This document shows, in pieces, positions 61,342-64,000 of a stretch of DNA of 64,000 nucleotides (positions are counted from its first letter, which is position 1; every line of letters begins with the position of its first letter). This stretch comes from Aquilaria yunnanensis. Lineage: Eukaryota > Streptophyta > Magnoliopsida > Malvales > Thymelaeaceae. The notes under the pieces are model-generated. The model had not been told where the DNA came from. It was given only the letters and a program-made list of their open reading frames with translations, and made no database searches. Position numbers and translations under genes: made by a program. The stretch spans positions 12,464,501-12,528,500 of the forward strand of contig CM077599.1 in the NCBI GenBank assembly GCA_039654915.1, written 5' to 3'.

Positions 61342-62795
61342 TGTTGTGAAAACAAAAGTTTAATAATTTGTAACCATTTATCACTCGTAAGTGTCTGATG
61401 GAATTCATTATGTGCTAGAATGAGGAAGAGTATCGTCCCAAAGGATTATGTGATTTTACCAAGGAATGGATATTAGTTATCTAAACTACTTGACTATTAG
61501 AGTGAAAGCACTAGTAAAATCTAAGGTCAAATGGTGAATTAAGTGATTAAGGAACACAGACAAAATTAAAATGACTCATTTAGTTAACTAATTAACTAAA
61601 AAATGGAAAGTTAAATTAACAATCAAATAACTAGAAGAGATTAAACTAAGTGGTTAAAGAATGAAAATCATCTCCCAAGGAATCCTTCCTATTTCTTGCT
61701 ACCCAAGTCTTTGAAGCCTTAGAATATTTGCCCCCTTTATGTGGTGTAGGAGTGTAAAGTCCAAAAACTCACTTTCTCAAGCTAAATCTTTACTTACCTA
61801 GGAACAAACGAGGCATTTCTCAATCTCTTACTTTAATCCAAGGTAGTGTAGTCCAAGAACCTCCTGTTTAATCACCTAATGAGCCTATAAGTTACCTCTA
61901 ACCTAAAAAATTCATTACACCTTAATCATCTTTTCTATCCCCATTCTTTCTCTCTCAAGAGCAAAATGGAATTTATAAGTATGTGAAGTGGCCAATCATT
62001 TACACAAACATTAAGCACAAAAATGGGTAACACAAATAGACTAATACCCATAAGAAATCAACAAAGATCCATTAAATAGCAAGAAATAGAGGTATCATCC
62101 TAGAGAAATGTAGTAATCTACTCACAAACCATCTTTTTTTTCAATAATAAACCCATAAACATATAATCCATGAAAATCCACTAAATGAGAAAAGGAAAAG
62201 AAGAAACCCAAGATGAATCCTAGTAGTCTAAGTCTCATTGACTCCTAGTCTCCTTTTTCAAGCTTTGAACCTTCTCCAGTTATGGTAGTCCAAGAAGAGA
62301 TGAGAAGAAAAGTGCACCAATGTTGACGATGAGCTCCTCATTTCCTCTAGCTTTTTATACCCAAGGGCCTCCTCACTCCATTTCTCGGTTTCCAAACCCT
62401 AAAGGGATAGATATCCCTCCTGCAAGGACAGCTCATCAGCTGGGAAGGCATGGGGGACCATCAAAACGCGAGGTTCGGGCGAAACAATGGATGACTGGCG
62501 ACGCGTCGCCAACGTTCGCGAGTTGGTGGTAATGCATCACCAGATAAGGAAAAATGGCAGAACGCTCGTAATGTTGGTGACACGTCACGTTGTCAACGCT
62601 TCTTACTTCAGTTGGAATTCTTGTACGCCCAAATTCCGTCTCGCTTGATCCTGCTCCAAACCGTCAAAACCGCAATGTCCTCTCACCTGTAGGAAGCAAA
62701 GTAAAACAAGAAACACTAAAAAAGAAAGGAAGAAATTGGTGGTCAAAATTGCCAAAAAAGTCAGCCACTTTGACCGCTAAATTATGCACTTAACA
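61342..62795 (+). mobile_element. Solo LTR, 1,454 bp, perfect 5-bp target duplication
   Basis: It starts TGTTGTGAAAACAAAAG and ends GCACTTAACA (inverted ends TGTT/AACA). CTAAT flanks it at 61337-61341 and 62796-62800. The uninterrupted sequence TTTTCTAATTAAGTCACC is preserved in the opposite arm at the window end, proving the insertion. No internal retrotransposon sequence. Carries the palindrome TGGCGACGCGTCGCCA at 62496-62511. Orientation is not independently fixed. Confidence 0.85.
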
Positions 62796-62800
62796 CTAAT

Positions 62801-63773
62801 TAAGTCACCGGATTCTTATCTTCTTATAACTCTCTCCCACAACCCTAAATATTATCTTCTTCTATCATTGTCTTTCAAGCATAAACCCACTGCATTTTCT
62901 TTTCCCCTTCCTCGTTGAGAGTAAAGAACAAGGAATAATTTTCATACTTTTCAATTGAAAAAAATAAAATTTTAAGTGATAACACTAACCATGATCCAAA
63001 AATTAAAAAATACAAAGCTTGTAAAAATGGAGAATTCCTAGTCAAAAGTGGAACAAAAATCTCCCGCCAAACAACTGTAAGATCATGTTTCGGCGAAATA
63101 GCAAGAGTTAAACGACTTCAATCCTGATCAAGATGTCGATGGCTTGATTATACTGCCTCATAATTTTATAATTAATAAATCTTCCTATTTATCTATATAT
63201 TTATTAGTTTATAAATCCATTTTTTCATCATCATTACACTGTTATTGCCGATATATATATATATATATATATATATCCTCTTTGTTCCATACTTATGGCT
63301 CATTTTGTAAAATTTTGTAATTTATTCTTTCAAGCTTATGTAAAGGCATGAAGAATTAATATGAAGGAGATTGTATCGTCTTATCATGGAATCTAGAAAG
63401 TACAATGAAATATATATATAATGAAATATTACAAAATTGGCTATGAAATATTAAATGAAGAGCTATTTAATACATTATTATTAATTAATATTTTTAATTT
63501 TTCATTTGTCTTGTACATCAAAAGAAATTCTATAATTTAATAAGCTCAAAAAATATTTGAAAAATATATTTTTAAAAATTTTATTTTTAAGTTGGATAAC
63601 TCATAAACAATTAACTACTTTCTAAAACAATTTTTTCAAGTGATTGTTATGTAGGTAAAATGCTAGTTTTTAAATGGCTCAAGTGAGGTAATATCCTCAT
63701 TCTCATGGTATATTCCATTGACGTAATGGTGATCAAAGGCCTCAAAATATAGTAAATACAATAATTTATTTAG

Positions 63774-63827
<54 letters not shown>

Positions 63828-63930
63828 GGTTTATTTTAAACATTTTCTAAAAATTTCAGGCATAAAAGTAACAACCCAACCTACACATTTCAATTAAAAT
63901 TACATAGATCTAGATTTCTTTTGAACTATG
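62801..63930. other. Interior of the inverted-repeat element, no gene recognised
   Basis: A/T-rich sequence with an (AT)13 microsatellite at 63251-63276 and an (AAT)n microsatellite at about 63774-63824. Confidence 0.5.
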
Positions 63931-64000
63931 GGTGGATTGCTAAAAAATAGGGACCTGGTGACTTAATTAGAAAAGTTATGAAGTTAGATGGCTAATTTTA

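Larger units (their letters stand above)
61142..64000. mobile_element. Inverted-repeat DNA element, right side cut by the window
   Basis: The left arm contains TAGTCATCTAACTTTGTAAC followed by TTTTCTAAT and, past an inserted LTR, AAGTCACCGG. The complement of 63935-64000 reads TAGCCATCTAACTTCATAAC, TTTTCTAATTAAGTCACCAG, so the two are inverted copies. The right terminus lies beyond the window. Confidence 0.6.

Overview
The window is nuclear DNA of a flowering plant, most likely a eudicot (inference). It holds four intron-rich, plant-type nuclear genes with consensus GT/AG junctions. They sit among LTR retrotransposon pieces, CACTA, hAT-like and foldback DNA elements, MITEs and LINE remnants. 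No rRNA, tRNA or CRISPR array was recognised. All exon models below were joined by hand from the sequence and keep frame from start to stop.

Left part (1-11 kb): two tandem 549-nt reading frames on the minus strand encode a short protein with a basic patch and a Cys4 knuckle. This resembles the nucleic-acid-binding protein of carlaviruses, vitiviruses and relatives (Betaflexiviridae). Copy 1 is intact and copy 2 carries one nonsense codon. Several tandem-repeat arrays follow, then a degraded Ty3/gypsy gag and a 2.9-kb LTR in the same (minus) orientation. No pol was seen.

Gene-rich middle (11-32.6 kb): a complete MORC6/DMS11-type GHKL ATPase on the plus strand (19 coding exons, 625 codons); convergent with it, a small five-exon gene for a SecE-like subunit (138 codons) resembling SECE2 of the plastid inner-envelope Sec2 translocase; then the V-type H+-ATPase subunit B (14 coding exons, 488 codons), also on the minus strand. 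Foldback elements lie between them, one carrying what looks like a captured receptor-kinase fragment.

Right part (33-64 kb): a 2,488-bp CACTA element with a 3-bp target duplication; a broken NAC-type gene with a duplicated tail; a nested stack of elements (39.1-45.4 kb); a complete 13-exon FAD amine-oxidase/carotenoid-desaturase-like gene on the minus strand (539 codons); three copies of one MITE; two hAT-like elements with 8-bp target duplications; LINE remnants; and a solo LTR with a perfect 5-bp duplication inside an arm of an inverted-repeat element cut by the window end.

The four host genes do not form a pathway: heterochromatin silencing, plastid membrane protein insertion, vacuolar proton pumping and a probable plastid flavoprotein. 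The most unusual item is the tandem virus-like gene pair at the left edge.
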